Below are positions 39,864 through 50,917 of a DNA stretch of 64,000 nt, one piece after another (position 1 is the first letter of the stretch; each line of letters starts with the position of its first letter). The notes under the pieces are model-generated. The model ran no database searches, was not told where the DNA came from, and saw nothing but the letters and a program-made list of their open reading frames with translations. The translations under genes were made by a program, and so were the position numbers. Source of the DNA: Betaproteobacteria bacterium (GTDB lineage Bacteria; Pseudomonadota; Gammaproteobacteria; Burkholderiales; SG8-39); contig SCTY01000003.1 of assembly GCA_004297625.1 (NCBI GenBank), forward strand, positions 186,001 through 250,000, written 5' to 3'.

Positions 39864-40620
39864 CCTCGCCGTGTTCTGCGACTTCGAGAACATCGCGCTC
39901 GGCGTGCGCGAAGCGAAGTACGCGCAGTTCGACATGGAGAAGGTCCTCGAGCGGCTGCTTGCCAAGGGCTCGATCGTCGTGAAGAAGGCCTATTGCGACT
40001 GGGAGCGCTACAAGGAATTCAAGGCGGACATGCACCTCTCGTCCTTCGAGCTGATCGAAGTGCCGCACGTGCGCCAGTCGGGAAAGAACTCCGCCGACAT
40101 CCGCATGGTCGTCGACGCCCTCGATCTTTGCTACACCAAGGCGCACGTCGACACGTTCGTCATCGTGAGCGGCGACTCGGATTTCTCGCCGCTGGTTTCC
40201 AAGCTGCGCGAGAACGCGAAGACGGTGATCGGCGTCGGCGTCAAGAACTCCAGTTCCGACCTGCTCATCAACAATTGCGACGAGTTCATCTACTACGACG
40301 ATCTCGTGCGGGCCGACGAGCAGAAGCGCCGCGCGGCGAAGAAACGCAAGGAAAGCGCCCCGGCCGCCCAGGACAAGAAGCAGGAGGCGTTCGATCTGGT
40401 CCTCGGCACGCTCGAAGCGCTCGTCGCAGAGCGCGGTCCCGAGGAGAGGATCTGGGGCTCGATGGTCAAGCAGGCGCTCAAGCGCCGCAACCCGGGCTTC
40501 AACGAGGCTTATTACGGCTTCCGCGCGTTCTCGGATCTGCTCGAGGAAGCCGGGAGCCGAGGGCTGATCAAGCTTGAGCCGGACGAGAAGTCGGGCGGCT
40601 ACATCATCCGCCCGGCCTAG
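39838..40620 (+). CDS. NYN-domain nuclease with C-terminal OST-HTH/LOTUS domain
   Basis: A 260-residue predicted RNA-processing protein. The NYN (PIN-like) domain spans about 8-150 with acidic residues in FCDFENIA (Asp15), NSADIRMVVDAL (Asp87) and VSGDSDFSPL (Asp113, Asp115). A basic linker (KRRAAKKRKE) leads to a LOTUS-type winged helix at about 180-258 (WGSMVKQALKRRNPGFNE, GYIIRP). Such proteins (LabA/MARF1-like build) are thought to cut or bind RNA; targets are unknown. The start overlaps the RND permease by 26 bp. Confidence 0.88.
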   Translation: MPLNPEARNLAVFCDFENIALGVREAKYAQFDMEKVLERLLAKGSIVVKKAYCDWERYKEFKADMHLSSFELIEVPHVRQSGKNSADIRMVVDALDLCYTKAHVDTFVIVSGDSDFSPLVSKLRENAKTVIGVGVKNSSSDLLINNCDEFIYYDDLVRADEQKRRAAKKRKESAPAAQDKKQEAFDLVLGTLEALVAERGPEERIWGSMVKQALKRRNPGFNEAYYGFRAFSDLLEEAGSRGLIKLEPDEKSGGYIIRPA

Positions 40621-40663
40621 CGCAGCCGCGCTCCAGGCGGCGCAGGACAAGGGCATCCGGGAC

Positions 40664-41155
40664 GTGCTCGCGCCCCGGCTCAAGGTGCTCTTCGTCGGCA
40701 TCAACCCTGGGCTCTATTCCGCCGCTACCGGCCACCACTTCGCGCGCCCGGGCAACCGCTTTTGGCCCGCGCTGCACCTCGCGGGGTTCACGCCGCATCA
40801 GCTCGATCCCTCGCAGCAGAGACAACTGTTGCGCCATGGCTATGGCATCTCGAACCTCGTGAATCGCGCCACGGCGAGCGCAGATGAGCTTGCGCCCGAA
40901 GAGTTCGTCGCGGGCCGCGAGCGCCTCGCAGGCAAAGTGAGGCGCTATCGGCCGAAGATCGTCAGCTTCCTTGGGGTTGGGGCGTACTGCCACGCGTTCT
41001 CATGCAAGCGGGCCCGCGTGGGCCCGCAAAAGGAGCCTTTCGAGGGCGCAGCCGTGTGGCTATTGCCGAACCCGAGCGGACTGAACGCCAACTACCAGCT
41101 TTTCGAACTCGTCAAACTCTTTCGTCGCCTACGGCAAAGCGGATCTAAGGGTTGA
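40664..41155 (+). CDS. mug: G/U mismatch-specific DNA glycosylase Mug
   Basis: A 163-residue base-excision repair enzyme that removes uracil or ethenocytosine opposite guanine. The active-site motif GINPGLYSA (about 12-20) and the wedge/loop motif LPNPSGLNA near the C-terminus match Mug. The GTG at 40664 sits where the E. coli protein begins (DVLAP versus DILAP), but it has no good ribosome site; an upstream TTG at 40574 inside the NYN gene is an alternative. The end overlaps the convergent anti-sigma gene by 11 bp. Confidence 0.88.
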   Translation: MLAPRLKVLFVGINPGLYSAATGHHFARPGNRFWPALHLAGFTPHQLDPSQQRQLLRHGYGISNLVNRATASADELAPEEFVAGRERLAGKVRRYRPKIVSFLGVGAYCHAFSCKRARVGPQKEPFEGAAVWLLPNPSGLNANYQLFELVKLFRRLRQSGSKG

Positions 41156-41921
41156 GCTGCTGGTAGACCGCGTTGGCGAGCTTGAAGAGCTCGTCCTTGC
41201 TGGTCTCTGCGGAAGAAAGCGCGTAGCCGAGCTTGCGGTCCACCCAGTAGAACACGCGCACGTTGCCTTCCTTGGCGTAGCGAAACGCGGTCTCGCGGTT
41301 GTCCACGCCCTCGGTACGCACGTACAGCGTCACGCGCGTGCCCTGGTTCGATTGGTACATGAAATGCGCAACCGGCCCGTTTTCGCCCGGCAACAGGCGG
41401 CCGCCAACGAGGCTGTAGCCCGCTGTTTCGAGCTTCGGCGCGCGTAGCGGCGTGCCGAGGCGCTTGGAGAGCCACGCTACGAGATGATCTTCCTGGTCGG
41501 CGCCGACCTCCACGGGATGGCGCACTTCAGGCGAGTAGGTCGCGTGCGCGATTGCCGCACGCCGGGCCATGACGAGACCGATGTCTGCAGAGAGCGGTGC
41601 GGCCGGCCGCGTCGCGTGCAGCTGCCAGCCGGCGAGCGCGCCGATGGCTGCGCCGAGCGCGAACCATGCCGCTACGGCCGCGTATCGCGGCCACCGCGCT
41701 CGCGCGCCCAGCGCCTGGGCCAACCGCTCCGGCACCGGTTCATCGAGCACCGGGTCGTACGCCGCGCGCAGCTCCTCGGTAATGCGGCGGTATTCCGTGA
41801 TGCGCTCGGCCTCCTCGGGACGCGCGGCGAGCCATGCTTCCACCGCCGCGCCGCGCTCGGCGTCGAGGCGGCCGTCGGCGTACGCCTGCAGCTCCGACTC
41901 GGTGATGACCGCTTCGGTCAT
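41145..41921 (-). CDS. Anti-sigma factor, membrane-anchored, zinc-less
   Basis: A 258-residue predicted inner membrane regulator. The cytoplasmic N-terminus (ELQAYADGRLDAERG, about 9-23) has the shape of an anti-sigma domain but lacks the His-x3-Cys-x2-Cys zinc site. One helix lies at about 75-95. The periplasmic part contains VGADQEDHLVAWLSKRLG and SLVGGRLLPGENGPVAHFMYQ in parts, a pattern I know from betaproteobacterial anti-sigma proteins. The start overlaps the sigma factor stop (ATGA), which confirms the pairing. Confidence 0.88.
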   Translation of the reverse strand: MTEAVITESELQAYADGRLDAERGAAVEAWLAARPEEAERITEYRRITEELRAAYDPVLDEPVPERLAQALGARARWPRYAAVAAWFALGAAIGALAGWQLHATRPAAPLSADIGLVMARRAAIAHATYSPEVRHPVEVGADQEDHLVAWLSKRLGTPLRAPKLETAGYSLVGGRLLPGENGPVAHFMYQSNQGTRVTLYVRTEGVDNRETAFRYAKEGNVRVFYWVDRKLGYALSSAETSKDELFKLANAVYQQLNP

Positions 41922-42418
41922 TTCACGACCTTCAGCTTCGCGGCTGCGGTCTGTCCGAGCATCATCAGCCGCAGCTTTTCGCGCGCGCGGGATAGCCGCG
42001 ACATCACGGTGCCGATCGGAATCGAGAGCGCGCGTGCCACTTCGTCGTAGCTCATTTCTTCGAGCGTCACGAGCAGCAGCACGGCGCGCTGATCCAGCGG
42101 CAGGCGAGCGATCGCGCGATCCAGATCGCGCACCAGAAGCCCGTCGCCTTGCGCCGGCCGCTGGGCGAGCTCGGGCATCTCGTCCTCGAGTATCTCCGTG
42201 GGCCGCGTGGCGCGCACGCGGTTGACGTGTACGTTGTGCATGACGGTGAACAGCCACGCCCGCAGGTCGGTTCCCCGTCGATAGAGGTGCAGTTTTGCCC
42301 ATGCTCTCTCGAGCGTGTCCTGCACCAGGTCATCGGCGGCGGCCCGATCGCCCACCAAAGCGCGGGCGTAACGCCGAAGCCGGGGTATCAAATCTACGAG
42401 GCGCTGCGTTTCGTTCAT
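41918..42418 (-). CDS. ECF RNA polymerase sigma factor
   Basis: A 166-residue extracytoplasmic-function sigma factor. Region 2 (about 20-75) contains DDLVQDTLERAWAKLHLY and TDLRAWLFTVMHN; region 4 (about 105-155) contains LPLDQRAVLLLVTLEEMSYDE and GTVMSRLSRAREKLR, the helix-turn-helix. It lies 35 bp after a diheme cytochrome gene and overlaps its anti-sigma gene. The context suggests a signal at the cell envelope, possibly redox (inference). Confidence 0.93.
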   Translation of the reverse strand: MNETQRLVDLIPRLRRYARALVGDRAAADDLVQDTLERAWAKLHLYRRGTDLRAWLFTVMHNVHVNRVRATRPTEILEDEMPELAQRPAQGDGLLVRDLDRAIARLPLDQRAVLLLVTLEEMSYDEVARALSIPIGTVMSRLSRAREKLRLMMLGQTAAAKLKVVK

Positions 42419-42453
42419 GTGAGAAACACCGTGCGCGGGGCGCCTATTCCACG

Positions 42454-43287
42454 CTATTTCGGCTCGTCCGGCAACGGGGGCAACGACCTGAGGTAAGCGA
42501 TGAGCGCGTCGAGGTCCTGCGGTGTCAGCTGGCTGGTGGTATTGCGCACCACCTCCGCCATCGATTCTGCCGCGACGTCGCCGTCGGGAGTGATGCCGGT
42601 CAGGAGGAAGTCCTTAACCTCGCCATCGTCTTTTTTCTTCAGCCGCGTCGGCGTGAGATTGGGCGAGCCACCGCCTCCGGCGAGGCTGGCGCCGGCGAAC
42701 TCGCGGCCCTTCTTCGGGCCACCGAGAAAATTTCTCGGCGTGTGGCATTCGCCGCAGTGGCCGAGCGCGTTCACGAGGTAGGCGCCGCGGTTGAGCCTCG
42801 CGCCGCGGCCCGGATCCGGCGCAAAAGAACCCGGCTTGAAGAACAAAAGCTTCCAGCCCCATACAAGCGAGCGCCAGCCGAACGGGAACCGCAGCTCGTG
42901 CGGCCGGCTCGCGCGCGCGCTCGGCGGCAGGCTGCGCAAGTAAGCCCATAGATCGCGCAGATCCTGATCGACGATCCGCGTGAACGACGGGTACGGAAAG
43001 GCCGGATAGTAGTGCGCGCCGTCGGGGCGCACGCCAGAGCGCATTGCGCGAATGAAGTCCGCTTCGGTCCAGCGCCCGATGCCGGCCTGCGGATGCGGCG
43101 TGATGTTCGGGCCGAAGAACGTGCCGAATGGCGTCTTCAACGCGCGGCCGCCTGCGTAGCGTGTGGCGCCGTCGCGCGCCTCGGTGTGGCAGCCGACGCA
43201 GCCGCCCGCTTTTGCGAGGTACTCGCCGCGCTTCGCGTCGCCCTGCGCGAGCGCCACGCTTGCACAGAGCAAGAGTCCCACAAGCAA
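42454..43287 (-). CDS. Exported diheme cytochrome c
   Basis: About 277 residues with two haem-binding sites, Cys30-Val-Gly-Cys-His34 and Cys178-Gly-Glu-Cys-His182, each in its own cytochrome c domain; the build resembles cytochrome subunits of alcohol/aldehyde dehydrogenases. The start is unclear: TTG at 43287 lies inside the arm of a perfect hairpin, GTG at 43281 has a GGGG at fair distance. Upstream in-frame codons would add Arg-Lys and make a better signal peptide, but contain no usual start codon. It precedes the ECF sigma gene by 35 bp. Confidence 0.82.
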   Translation of the reverse strand: MLVGLLLCASVALAQGDAKRGEYLAKAGGCVGCHTEARDGATRYAGGRALKTPFGTFFGPNITPHPQAGIGRWTEADFIRAMRSGVRPDGAHYYPAFPYPSFTRIVDQDLRDLWAYLRSLPPSARASRPHELRFPFGWRSLVWGWKLLFFKPGSFAPDPGRGARLNRGAYLVNALGHCGECHTPRNFLGGPKKGREFAGASLAGGGGSPNLTPTRLKKKDDGEVKDFLLTGITPDGDVAAESMAEVVRNTTSQLTPQDLDALIAYLRSLPPLPDEPK

Positions 43288-43313
43288 GAGCCCCGCCGCA
43301 GCGGGGCTCTTGC
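43284..43313 (-). terminator. Perfect 13-bp hairpin after cytochrome c' gene, overlapping next start
   Basis: GCAAGAGCCCCGC and its complement with a 4-nt loop, 14 bp past the stop of the cytochrome c' gene. On the minus strand it is followed by TTGTGG rather than a U-run, so termination may be incomplete. The 3' arm contains the first possible start codon (TTG 43287) of the diheme cytochrome, so the structure could also limit its translation. Confidence 0.6.
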
Positions 43314-43327
43314 GTAGTAGCGTTGCG

Positions 43328-43777
43328 TTACTGCTTCTGGCGGAAGTTCTCGTGGTAGCCGCCGCAGGCTTTGCCGACGGCGCCGATCTGCGCCTTTACC
43401 GCAGCTTCGTCTCCACCACGGCTCACCTGGTAGAGCTTCGCCGTCTCGTTTTGCAGGCGCGACGCAGCTTCCTTGAACTTTGCGTCGTCGTTGAAAACGG
43501 CGGGTAGGGCATGCGATTTTTCGCCCTTGGTACTCGGGTCAAACCCGTCCCACGGCATGCGGCTCAGATTGTCGAGGAAGCCGGCGTTGCGCTGCACGAT
43601 CTGCGCGTTGTACGGCGCTTTTCCTTGCGCCATCGCGCCCAACGGGCCGAAGTATTTTCCTTGGAGCGTCATCACTGCCTGGCGCTGCTTCACCAGGATT
43701 TCGGGCTTTACCTGCGCCATGGCCGCGCCTGTGGCCAGGGTCATCGCCAAACCGACGGCAAAAAAGCTCTTCTTCAC
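43328..43777 (-). CDS. Cytochrome c'-like protein with altered haem motif (CGGYH)
   Basis: A 149-residue exported four-helix protein of the cytochrome c' family. GTG start with an excellent ribosome site (AGGAGGA); signal peptide to AMAQ. The mature helices (VKQRQAVMTLQGKYFGPLGAMA, FKEAASRLQNETAKLYQV in parts) fit the family. The C-terminal haem site, normally CXXCH, reads Cys138-Gly-Gly-Tyr-His142: the second cysteine is Tyr, coded TAC at 43355-43357, one base from TGC. His142, the usual iron ligand, remains. Either a real single-cysteine attachment, a decayed gene or a base error. Confidence 0.85.
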   Translation of the reverse strand: MKKSFFAVGLAMTLATGAAMAQVKPEILVKQRQAVMTLQGKYFGPLGAMAQGKAPYNAQIVQRNAGFLDNLSRMPWDGFDPSTKGEKSHALPAVFNDDAKFKEAASRLQNETAKLYQVSRGGDEAAVKAQIGAVGKACGGYHENFRQKQ

Positions 43778-43848
43778 TGTTCCTCCTAAGGGGTTTTCAG
43801 TATGACTACCGCCTAGCTAACAGTGTCAGTCGGCTTTTATTTCAGGCG

Positions 43849-44463
43849 CTATCGAAGTCCGGCGGCGTACTGAGAAACGGCCTGGATTTCGCGCTCGGTC
43901 ATGCGCGCCGCGACGCCCCGCATCATGCCGTTGGGATCGTTGGCGCGCGCCCCGTCGCGAAAAGCCTTCAGCTGGGCGGCGATGTACTCGGCGAACTGGC
44001 CGGAAAGGCGCGGATACTGCGACGGCATTCCGGCGCCGTCGGGCCCGTGGCAACCGGCGCAAGCGGGGACGCTGCTTGCCGCGATGCCGCCGCGCCAGAT
44101 TTTCTGCCCGAGCGCGGCAAGCTCCTTGTCCGTAGCGACCGCGGGCTTCAGCTTCTGCCCCGCAAAGTAAGCGGCAAGATTCTTCATGTCGGCCTCGGAA
44201 AGGTTGGCCACCATGCCGTTCATGACCGGGTTTTCGCGTACCGGTTTCGCGCCGCCGTGCCCCTTGAAGTCGACGAGCTGCTTGTGCAGGTATTCAGAGA
44301 TTTGACCGGCGATCTTGGGGTTCGCCGCAGCGGTGCTGTTGCCATCGGCAGCATGACAAGCCGCGCACACTTGGTTTACGACCTGCTGCGCCCGGGCGAG
44401 GTCCTGTGCTTGGGCCGTGCCGCCAATGGCGACGAGCGCACCTAGCGCTAGAAGTCGAAACAT
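43849..44463 (-). CDS. Diheme cytochrome c4
   Basis: A 204-residue periplasmic electron carrier made of two cytochrome c domains. Signal peptide to AQAQ; haem sites Cys33-AAC-His37 and Cys135-AGC-His139, and methionines suitable as axial ligands in MNGMVANL and MMRGVAARM. Length and repeat structure match cytochrome c4, which donates electrons to terminal oxidases. The start at 44463 is divergent from engB, the usual place for this gene in Betaproteobacteria. Confidence 0.93.
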   Translation of the reverse strand: MFRLLALGALVAIGGTAQAQDLARAQQVVNQVCAACHAADGNSTAAANPKIAGQISEYLHKQLVDFKGHGGAKPVRENPVMNGMVANLSEADMKNLAAYFAGQKLKPAVATDKELAALGQKIWRGGIAASSVPACAGCHGPDGAGMPSQYPRLSGQFAEYIAAQLKAFRDGARANDPNGMMRGVAARMTEREIQAVSQYAAGLR

Positions 44464-44530
44464 GCCTGGGATCCCCTGGGTGCCGACGAAAGTCGCGATT
44501 TTATTAGAATTCCCACCTTCCGGTGCGCCG

Positions 44531-45139
44531 ATGAAGGCTTTCTCGCAAGCGATGTTCCTCGCCTCCAGCGGCAGCGCGGCCGATTTGCCGCCCGCAGGTC
44601 CTCCGGAAATCGCCTTCGCCGGACGCTCCAACGTCGGCAAATCGAGCGCGATCAACGCAATTCTCGGACGCAAACGCCTCGCGTTTACCAGCAAGACGCC
44701 CGGGCGCACGCAGACGATCAATTTTTTTGCGCTCGGCGACAGCGCGAGATTCGTTGATTTCCCGGGCTATGGATTTGCGCGCGTGCCGAAGGCGCTGCGC
44801 GCGCAGTGGGAGTCGCTCGTCGGCGCCTATATCGCCTCGCGCGACACGCTGCTCGGCGTGGTGATCCTCATGGACGCCCGCCATCCGCTCACGCCGCTCG
44901 ATGAGCGATTGGTGAATTTCCTGGGAGGTGTGCGGACGCTCGTGCTGTTGTCGAAGGCCGACAAGCTAACGCGCACCGAGCAGGCCGCGGTCCTGAAGAA
45001 AGTAAGCGCCGCGCTCGGCACGGAGGTGCGGCTTTTTTCGAGCCTGACGCACCAAGGCGTAGAGGACTGCCGCGACCTGCTGGAGCGGTGGCTGACCGAG
45101 CCGCCCCCGCAGGCCGCCAGAATAAAAAACCCCCGGTAA
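44531..45139 (+). CDS. engB: Ribosome-biogenesis GTPase EngB (YihA/YsxC)
   Basis: A 202-residue GTP-binding protein needed for 50S assembly. P-loop GRSNVGKSS (31-39), switch TPGRTQ, G3 DFPGYG (about 76-81) and G4 LSKADK are present. The start at 44531 is chosen from family length; the frame stays open into the cytochrome c4 gene. The stop codon is part of the strong hairpin at 45129-45159. Confidence 0.95.
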   Translation: MKAFSQAMFLASSGSAADLPPAGPPEIAFAGRSNVGKSSAINAILGRKRLAFTSKTPGRTQTINFFALGDSARFVDFPGYGFARVPKALRAQWESLVGAYIASRDTLLGVVILMDARHPLTPLDERLVNFLGGVRTLVLLSKADKLTRTEQAAVLKKVSAALGTEVRLFSSLTHQGVEDCRDLLERWLTEPPPQAARIKNPR

Positions 45140-45159
45140 AGGGGATATAAACCGGGGGT
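45121..45159 (-). terminator. Rho-independent terminator facing left, 3' end of the putative small RNA
   Basis: ACCCCCGGT and ACCGGGGGT form a perfect 9-bp stem around a 13-nt loop; on the minus strand TTTTTATT follows. On the plus strand the flanks are A-rich, so it is not a good terminator for engB. The stem includes the engB stop codon. Confidence 0.75.
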
Positions 45160-45235
45160 AAAAACGCCTTAATTTTGGATTAAGGCACCCGCTCAGGGAG
45201 GAGAAGCGGGAGACGATCAACATCGTCTAAGGGTA
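45121..45235 (-). ncRNA. Putative structured small RNA between engB and hemB (minus strand)
   Basis: Four perfect hairpins stand almost end to end. Read on the minus strand: a 7-bp stem with GUUG loop (45211-45228); a 6-bp stem whose 11-nt loop contains CUCCUCCC (45188-45210); an 8-bp stem with CCAAA loop (45166-45186); and a 9-bp stem (45129-45159) followed by UUUUU-A-UU. The last is a rho-independent terminator for minus-strand transcription, although no protein gene is read in that direction here. The pyrimidine loop is complementary to Shine-Dalgarno sequences. From memory, a structured RNA called the hemB motif is described near hemB in Betaproteobacteria; I cannot test identity. The 5' end is a guess. 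Alternative: a structured leader of hemB on the plus strand. Confidence 0.55.
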
Positions 45236-45236
45236 A

Positions 45237-48071
<2,835 letters not shown>

Positions 48072-48075
<4 letters not shown>

Positions 48076-48389
48076 GACCTCGTTTCCCCTGCGACCCAGT
48101 CGAGATATGCCGGCAAGCCGCGCTCGATTGGGACCGCGATGATCTCCGGGAGTTCATACGGATGCCCGGAGCGCAGCGCCTGCTCCAGGGCGGGGTAGCG
48201 CTCCGCCGTGGTCTTGATGAGCATCGGGTGCTCTTCGTCGTGCTGCACCGCCCCTTTCCAGCGATACACCGAGCGGCAGGGGGCGAGGATGTTGACGCAG
48301 GCCGCGAGCTTCTCGCCGATCACGCGTTCGGCGAGACGCTCGGCGGCGGCGCGGTCAGGCAGATTGGTCAGCACCAAGAGCGTGCTCAT
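48072..48389 (-). CDS. cutA: Divalent-cation tolerance protein CutA
   Basis: A 105-residue trimeric PII-like protein. Family motifs: LTNLPDRAAAERLAE, KLAACVNI, YRWKGAVQHDEEHPMLIKT in parts and HPYELPEIIA. The name comes from copper tolerance in E. coli, but the true role is unclear. It is between an epimerase-like gene (35-bp overlap) and dsbD (4-bp overlap); the cutA-dsbD pairing is common. Confidence 0.95.
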
Positions 48390-49197
48390 GTCTCAGTCCT
48401 TCATAGACCGTCGGGTAACGCAGGCGCGCGCCGAAAACCTGCTTCAGACGCCGATTGTCGAGCCGGCGCGATTCGCTCATGAATGAGAGCAGCCCAGGCG
48501 GGATCCTGCCTGCGGCCTGCGCACGCGCGATGCGCGGCGGGCGCGGCAAGCCGTAGGTGTCGGCGACGAGATCGAACCACTCGCCCATCTTGAGTCCGCT
48601 ATCGTCGTTCGAATTGAAAATCCCGGCGGGCGCATCGTCTTCCAGCGCGCGGGCAACGATCCTGGCCAGGTCGTCGGCGTGGATGTGGTTGGTGTACACA
48701 TCGTCTTCGGCGCGCAATACCGGCGTGCCCGCGCGCAGCCGCTCGAGCGGCAGCCGGTCGGCCGCGTAGATGCCGGGCGCACGCAGAACCGTAAGCGCGG
48801 CACCGTGTGAGCCGCACCATTCGGTCAACCGCCGCTCGGCATCCACACGTCGCCGCGCGCGCCCGGTCTGCGGCGCGAGCGGGCGCGATTCGTCCACGCG
48901 CTCGCCGTGGCAATCGCCGTAGACGCCGCTCGTGCTGACGTAGACCACGCGAGCCGGTAGAATGCGGGCCTTTTCGAGCGCCGCGAGCAGGTTGGCGGTG
49001 CGGGTATCGGTCTCACCGGCGTCAGGCGGCGGAGCGCAATGCAGCAGCGCCTGGGCGCCTTCGATGTTCAGCGTGTCGGGTCGATCGAGGTCGCAGCCGT
49101 AGGCGCGTGAGAGCCGCGCGACCTCGAAGCCGCGCTCCAGCCTGGGCGCCGCCCGGCGCGCGATGTCGCCGAAGCCCGCGATCAGCAGCCGTTTCAT
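48355..49197 (-). CDS. NAD(P)-dependent epimerase/dehydratase (extended SDR)
   Basis: A 280-residue Rossmann-fold protein. GFGDIARR at residues 8-15 binds the cofactor; VSTSGVYGD (about 87-95) holds the catalytic Ser/Tyr region, though the YxxxK lysine is not clear. The C-terminal half has NSNDDSGLKMGEWFD, as in the YeeZ-like group of sugar-nucleotide-epimerase homologues. Substrate unknown. It overlaps cutA by 35 bp and is divergent from the reductase gene with only 11 bp between starts. Confidence 0.85.
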   Translation of the reverse strand: MKRLLIAGFGDIARRAAPRLERGFEVARLSRAYGCDLDRPDTLNIEGAQALLHCAPPPDAGETDTRTANLLAALEKARILPARVVYVSTSGVYGDCHGERVDESRPLAPQTGRARRRVDAERRLTEWCGSHGAALTVLRAPGIYAADRLPLERLRAGTPVLRAEDDVYTNHIHADDLARIVARALEDDAPAGIFNSNDDSGLKMGEWFDLVADTYGLPRPPRIARAQAAGRIPPGLLSFMSESRRLDNRRLKQVFGARLRYPTVYEGLRHEHALGADQSA

Positions 49198-49208
49198 GCG
49201 CCCATTTT

Positions 49209-50212
49209 ATGCATAAGGTCACCGTCCAACCCAGCGGTCGCGCCTTCGAAGTGGAGGAGGGCGAGGCGGTCCTCGCCGCAGCCTTGCGGCAGGACCTCGT
49301 GCTGCCCTATGGCTGCCGCAACGGTGCCTGCGGCACCTGCAAAGCGAAGATCGTCGAAGGCCGCGTCGATTACGGCGTCTACCAGAAGAGGGCGCTCACC
49401 GATGCCGAAAAGGAGCAGGGCAAGGCGCTTCTCTGCCAGGCGCGGCCGCTCAGCGATCTCGTCATCGAGGCGCGCACCATCGGCGCGGCGAAGGACATCC
49501 AGGTGAAGGTTCTTCCCTGCAGGGTGCAGAGAATGGACCGGCTCGCCGACGACGTCATCGTGCTGTATCTCAAATTGCCGGCGAACGAGCGGCTGCAGTT
49601 CCTCGCCGGCCAGTACCTCGAGTTCCTGCTGCGCGACGGGTCGCGGCGCAGCTTCTCCATGGGCAACGCGCCGCACGACGACGAGCTGATCCAGCTGCAC
49701 GTGCGCCGCGTCGCCGGCGGCCAGTTCACCGAGCACGTCTTCGGCAAGATGAAGGAGCGCGACATCCTGCGCTTCGAAGGGCCGCTCGGCACGTTCTTTC
49801 TGCGCGAGGACTCGCAGAAGCCCATCGTCTTCGTTGCTTCGGGGACCGGATTCGCGCCGATCAAGTCGATCATCGAGCACTCGCTGCACAAGGGAATCGC
49901 GCGCCCGATGGTGCTCTACTGGGGCGGCCGGCGGCCGAAGGACCTGTACCTGAACCCGCTGCCGCAGCAGTGGGCAGCCGAGCACCCGGAAATCTTCCGA
50001 TACGTGCCCGTCATTTCGGACGCGCTGCCCGAGGACGGGTGGACCGGCCGCACGGGCTTCGTGCACCGCGCGGTAATGGAGGACTTCCCCGATCTGTCGG
50101 GCTACCAGGTATACGCGTGCGGCGTGCCGATCATGGTGGACTCGGCGCGACGCGATTTCACCGCGCACTGCCGGCTGCCCGAAGACGAGTTCTACGCCGA
50201 CAGCTTCACGAC

Positions 50213-50240
<28 letters not shown>
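49209..50240 (+). CDS. 2Fe-2S/FAD NAD(P)H reductase (CDP-6-deoxyglucoseen reductase-like)
   Basis: A 343-residue electron-transfer flavoprotein. An N-terminal plant-type ferredoxin domain has Cys36, Cys41, Cys44 and Cys76; then comes an FAD domain with RRSFSMGN and an NAD domain with ASGTGFAPIKSII and YACGVPIMV. The order ferredoxin-FAD-NAD is that of AscD/RfbI-like and oxygenase reductases; in Betaproteobacteria this gene is usually a stand-alone homologue of unsure substrate. The start at 49209 has an in-frame frame extension that lies on the epimerase gene and is rejected. The 3' end overlaps livF by 28 bp. Confidence 0.88.

Positions 50241-50906
<666 letters not shown>

Positions 50907-50917
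<11 letters not shown>

Noticed and set aside
42454..44463. The three cytochrome genes as part of a denitrification or oxidase island
   Set aside because: No reductase, oxidase or assembly genes lie next to them; c4 beside engB is the ordinary chromosomal place.
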